Assembly (NCBI GenBank): GCA_000231825.2
Contig: JH720295.1
Coordinates: forward strand, 233,498 to 297,497
Direction: 5' to 3'
Length of the DNA: 64,000 nucleotides
DNA from: Tetrahymena elliotti 4EA
Taxonomy: Eukaryota > Ciliophora > Oligohymenophorea > Hymenostomatida > Tetrahymenidae
Positions 59,071-64,000 of the stretch are shown one piece after another; within the stretch, counting starts at the first letter, position 1, and every line of letters begins with the position of its first letter. The notes under the pieces were generated by a model. That model worked only from the letters and a program-made list of their open reading frames with translations, did no database searches and had not been told where the DNA came from. The position numbers and the translations under genes were made by a program.

Positions 59071-62000
59071 TCAAGAACTGTAAAGGATGGATAGAAATTC
59101 AGATTCATCATTTAAATTTTCCAAATTTCTTATTTCAATTAATTTATTGATTAGTAGGTTTTCTTGATAAAATAGTTCATATCTGATTTAAGGAGAATCA
59201 AATTATGTTTGGTCATTATCAAATAATGGGTACTCTTTTAAATGATAAACAAAAGGCTTTTACTATTTTATTAGTTTTTGTTCTATGTGAAGATTATTAT
59301 TAAAAATCTATTAATTATTATTTTCTTATTCTTTTGAAAATAGTAAAATCACTTTTTTGGTATCATTTTTTAAGATATCTAATATGTTGTTAAGGTTATT
59401 ATCAAATGATTATTAAATATTTTTTTAATTAAATCCAATTTATTAATTTTATGATTCTTTTAAGTGTTTTTTTAGCATAGCTAAATCGTTCATCTTAAAA
59501 TCATATATAAAATTGAATGATTCGATCAAAGCTTCTTGCCAACTTAGTTACTTTTTTGCTTCATCTTCAATAATTGTTCTTTATATTTCTTTCAAAGAAT
59601 CAATGATTAAATTCATGTGCTATTCATTTTTAATGATAGTAAATGGCATAAACACATGTATTTCAGATTAGTATACTAGTATCTACATTCTATCATTTTC
59701 TTTAAAGAAATTCTATTTATAAATATTTTCTAAGAAATGTTCTACATTAGAATGAAATCTGTAATAGTCAAGTTCAAGTAGAACTATAAAATCAATAGGC
59801 GAGTTTTGCATAGCAATAAGACTGTTTTTTTCTTCAATCACCATTTATTAGAAAGAAGAGTTTTTTATTACTTAAATTTCTTAAGTTAAGTGGTGAATTA
59901 CTTTTTTTCTAAATGATGGACTGTAATAGCTGCCTTCTTCTAAGCTTGAAGTAAAAAATTAAATCGCTTCTGCTATATTATTTTAGTTGTGTTGATGCAA
60001 TCCTATCAAAAATTTTTATTTGCTTTTTTGGATTTAAATAATTTATTTTGTTAAAAAATAGCCATTATTATTATCATTACTCGTTTCTTTCATTAAACTT
60101 TCTTGTTTCTCATATTATTTGTAATTAAAAGATATTTTTCTGACCTAATCTTGGTGATTTTCTTAATAATTTTAAGAGTTAAATAATACTTCTACTTTTC
60201 GTAGTAAATTTTCAATTGTGTTATTCTAGTTTTGCTTTAAAAACATCAATATTTCTATTATCTCTTAATATAAAAATATTTAAAAGATTTCTAAAAAATT
60301 AGTTTTGTTATTCTCAACAAATTTTTGAACTGTTTAGAATATGCTCAAAGACTATTTTAGTTATTGCAATACTTCATCAGAACTGTTTTAGCAATTTATT
60401 TAATCCATTTAACATTTGACATTTTTATCTCTATAATAGGCTTATAAAGCTGATTATTTTAGACAATAAGCTTTAGAAAATATTCTCTTAGATAAAATCA
60501 AAATTTATTTTTCATAATCTTTCTAAGACTTATTTAAAATTCTGAAATTTTTGAGATTTTCATAATCTATTCCTAAATTTTCAAAGCTCACCTAAATAGC
60601 GCATTCAAAATATTCTTATGCTATGGAGTAACTATTATTCATAATAGAGACAATACCAAGATTATAATAGCATCTTCCTAATCCTATATCATTTTTTAAT
60701 TGCATAAATGTAGATTTTGCCTTGCTAAAGTGAAAGAGAGACTTAGTGAAATCTTCTGAATTTTAGTTTTAAGCATCTATTGTGTAATTTATAAGACCTT
60801 CTAGATCTTGAAAGACATTCTTGATCACTTTCATTTCATAAAACAAAGGTTTTAGTCCTTACAAAATTTGATTTTTATCCTATTACATATTTTTATCGTC
60901 TGTTAACATAGAATAATTACTCTTTTCAGAAACTGTTCTCAAAGAACTTGTAACCATTTATTAATAATTTGTGTTTAGTACACTACTCTATTCAACATTA
61001 TGATAATTCTTTTAGATTATTTAAGATTCTTAAACAGTGTCATACATTTTTTCAGAGCTATATGGAATACCTTTTGGTGATTAAGAAAGATTTTTGAAAG
61101 GTAAAACTTCAGATACATGATCGCAATCTTATTTAACATCTGTGTTTAAATTTAAAGTTTTATGATTATTGAATGTATGTTAAAATTAATTTTTTAAATG
61201 CATTGAATTTGCTAACTTTTATGAATATAAAATAGAACTTTCTGACATTTATGATGGTATGATATTATTATTGTGATTCTTTTATTATTTATCTTTTTAT
61301 ATTAGTCTTTAAAAAAAGCTTTACTTCTCAAAAGGTTTTTTAGATACACTCACACTACGCTTAGTTAATGATGCTTATTTTTAAAGTTATTATTTATTTT
61401 ATTTTTCTAATTTACTTTAATTTGAGTTTTTTTAATATGTGAATTGTTCATAATAACTCTTATTCAAAAACAAAATAAGTAATTGAATTGGATTTTATAT
61501 TTAAAATATCAAAAAATATCCATAGTTTATTATAAAAATTAAAATCATGATACTCACAAAACAGAATCCAATTAATATATATGCTCTGATAGCGTTAACA
61601 TTCAAAAGGTTGAATAACTTTAATTAATCACTATTATCTTTAACAACTCTAGCTATCAGCAGAATTGAATTTGAATATGGTTATTAATTATTCTATCCTT
61701 TAAGCTTGCTCTAAATAGGAAAAACAATACTGGCTCTTTTGTAAAAATAATTAAATATTAATAATATTTATTTTATTTTTGAATAAATATTAGGGTTTTA
61801 GATAAAAAATTTATTTTAAAAAATTAAAATTTATAATTCAAAAATTTTTAAATAAATTTGAATAAAATTTTTACTGTTTCTAATTAAATCTCTCCCAGTA
61901 TTAGTAAAGCTAATTCAAATTTTCTTTCCTTTCAATTGAATAATTGCCGTCTTTAATGAACTGAATTGTTGAATTAATTTAATTTTTAAGAGTTGTTTTC

Positions 62001-63448
62001 TGATATTAGCAAATATCCATCTCTTCTGGAGAATTATTACATAATTAATTTACGTTAAAAAATTCCACATCAATCCATGTTGTTGTTTGATAGAACAAAA
62101 GCAAAGGATGATAAAATACCTTTATGTTTAAAAGTGAAGGAAAAAATATTGTTTAAATCAATTTAGTATCTAAAAAATTAATTACTGTTGCATTAAATTC
62201 ATGAAATAATACTGTATATGAATTTTCACTTAAATATTAATCAAAGACCTTAACTAAATTTTACATTTTAAAAATAATAGTATTGACAGAGAAAAATTAA
62301 GAATCCTTCAAAATTTGAGTAGACACACTCATCTACAAAGCTCCCGTTGTTGCATCATTATAAGGTTGATAAACAAACATACCTTTATTTATTATTTAAG
62401 TATGATAATTTTGTATTAAAGAATAATTAATACCTTTATTTTATTATGCGTATTAGTACCAAAATCTACATCTAGGATCATAAGGTTCAGTAAATGAGTT
62501 TCCTTTACAAGTTTAGTAAACAGATTGGGTATAGTTGTACAAACTATTTATTAGATTCAAATTATAAAATTGTTCTATGATTCAATTTATTTACACTGAA
62601 GGAGAAACTGTATATGCTGTTGTTGTATCAGAATTATGAACACTTTTTATTTAAATTAAGCCACTTTTTTATGCTGCGGAATAAGCTGCTCGATTATAAA
62701 ACGATAAATCTGCATTCTAATGTGAGTTAAATAAAATTTGTTAGCAAAATTTATAGTTAAAGTTGATACCATTTTAAGGAATTATTGCTGTTGTGGTGAG
62801 AGAAGATCAAATTTGAATACAGATCTTACAAAATAAAGTTGTGCGTTAAAAATACTTTTTTTGACTTGATCATATATATTTTAAGGACATTCATTAAACA
62901 TAAACTCTCTAAATGAGCAAAATGAATAGGTAGCTTTTTCATTATCTATTTTTAAATATTAAATTAGTTATAGGGAAATAATGAATTTAAAGAATACATT
63001 TGATATTTTGAGTCTAATATTTATCTAATAAGTCTTTCATAACAACCATATGTACTTTTAGCTTTTAATTGACATAATAATATAATCATCTTCATAATGC
63101 AATTAATTTATCAAAAACTCAAAAAAAAATACCTAGTTGAAGCTATACTCTAGCAGAACCTACTGAGCATATATAGAATTATAGAGCGTTTGCTGCTAAT
63201 TTTATTGTATCCAATTTACACTGTCGATTTCCCTTTTTTTTTTTGAATAATAAATATTTTATCTAATAAATTGAGCAAAAAATATTAATGGCTTAATTAA
63301 TGCAAAATAATATTCTATTTAACAATTTAACTTACCATTGATAAAGAGCTTTCCATAAAAGTTTATAGAATATGGTTAAAACTCCACCAGCACCTATTAA
63401 AATGGGTAAAGAAACTGTTAAAATTAACCTAATTATTAAATATTTCAT
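59071..63448 (-). CDS. dCache-TPR-vWA-like membrane receptor, copy 2
   Basis: Paralog of the preceding gene with the same exon plan: exon 1 63336-63448 (113 nt) and exon 2 63133-63232 (100 nt), exactly the lengths in copy 1. Stop TGA 59073-59071. N-terminal anchor: LILTVSLPILIGAGGVLTIF. The outside domain holds NSFTEPYDPRCRFWYQYAQQ and, across a small intron, MFVYQPYNDATTGALQMSVS, the two halves of a dCache ligand-binding lobe. The membrane helix is YILIGFCFVSIMILIFIINY. The TPR-like part (AKSTFMQLKNDIGLGRCYYN, LGIVSIMNNSYSIAQEYFE) lies near 60590-60740. A vWA-like part carries IDFIVLLELDYYRFHSNVEH and NDRMQILVYQSEIHVFMPF. The C-terminus is LINKLIEIRNLENLNDESEF. Likely a plasma-membrane or ciliary sensor that signals through partner binding; this is inference. 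Confidence 0.78.
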
Positions 63449-64000
63449 ATTTTAAATTATCCCTTTGTTATATTTCTACTTATTTTTTATTATCAAATTA
63501 ATTAATAAGTAAATATAATCTTAATGACTACTAGAAGTTTATTTAATTTTTACTGTTTTTCACAAATAAAGTTAATATCTAACACTTTTTTATAGATAGA
63601 TAAGAAATTAAACGAATTGCTTCGAGCATAAAAAAGGTCATAGCTTTAATAAAAAATAGCAAAATAAACTAAACATCTACAGTAACTTTTAAGGTTTATA
63701 ATTTTAAATAAATTATTGAATTATCTTCAATAATAACTATTTAAAATCTATAAAGAAAATTCTTTGAAAAGACTTGCTTAATAGATCTCATCCTAAATTT
63801 TTGCATTGAACTGAACAGAATTTATTTTAAATAAACTATAAAATAATTGATATCATTAGAATGACATTAAATATATTAGTTAAAATCATTCTCACTTATT
63901 AACTGAACAAATTCTGATTCAGAAATTTTTATATGATTACCTCCATTTTGCACAAGCACAATAATAAAAAGAAAAATTTAATTTTAGTTTGTTTGGTATA
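63449..64000. other. Upstream flank of Cache receptor copy 2 (right edge)
   Basis: AT-rich. Includes the repeated ATTCTGATTCAGAAATTTTT block shared with 58020-58050. No coding frame recognised before the window ends. Confidence 0.45.

Noticed and set aside
1..64000. Ciliate telomere repeats (CCCCAA/GGGGTT) marking a chromosome end
   Set aside because: No such tandem array was seen at either edge or inside, so the window is internal to a chromosome.

Overview
The window is nuclear DNA from a ciliate, most likely Tetrahymena or a close oligohymenophorean relative. It is extremely AT-rich. Reading frames of recognisable proteins run through many in-frame TAA and TAG codons, which fall where Gln is expected, and end at TGA. 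Introns are GT..AG, AT-rich and often under 100 bp. Intergenic DNA carries short simple repeats of the (TGAA)n, (AAAT)n and (AAAC)n kind. Because TAA and TAG code for Gln, ORFs read with the standard code break up the genes here. Most models below were rebuilt exon by exon by hand, and several close exactly in frame.

Layout. 1-2.7 kb: minus-strand remnant of a kinase plus leucine-rich-repeat (LRR) gene. 3.0-11.1 kb: plus-strand LRR genes A, B and C built from symmetric 90-nt one-repeat exons, with a decayed hAT transposon (6.0-7.6 kb) between A and B. 12.6-13.3 kb: small acidic membrane protein. 15.2-16.8 kb: CFAP77, a ciliary doublet-microtubule protein. 18.3-20.2 kb: divergent organellar-type glutamyl-tRNA synthetase-like gene. 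20.8-22.2 kb: five intact tRNA-Glu(TTC) genes and one broken copy. 22.6-23.0 kb: nucleoredoxin-like protein. 24.3-26.5 kb: mitochondrial DnaJ. 27.4-33.8 kb: giant two-pass membrane protein with a Gln/Asn-rich tail. 34.5-37.3 kb: two tandem paralogous coiled-coil proteins. 38.2-42.6 kb: seven-bladed RCC1 protein with a coiled-coil tail. 43.0-43.7 kb: small polytopic membrane protein. 44.4-44.7 kb: LRR gene fragment D. 45.3-46.2 kb: WD40-like protein. 46.5-49.4 kb: minus-strand LRR gene E with an acidic tail. 50.2-51.8 kb: UNC93-like MFS transporter. 52.8 kb: tRNA-Ser(GCT). 53.2-63.4 kb: two tandem paralogous dCache-TPR-vWA-like membrane receptors.

There are no operons; each gene appears to have its own promoter. 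The striking content is lineage-specific expansion: modular LRR exons, duplicated tRNA-Glu genes, duplicated coiled-coil genes and duplicated Cache receptors. A conserved set of housekeeping and ciliary genes is interspersed. Exact exon ends were checked arithmetically for CFAP77, the synthetase-like gene, DnaJ, the 12.6 kb gene, the 27.4 kb gene, UNC93-like, LRR A, B and C, and most exons of LRR E. Ends in the Cache genes and in RCC1 are only partly resolved.
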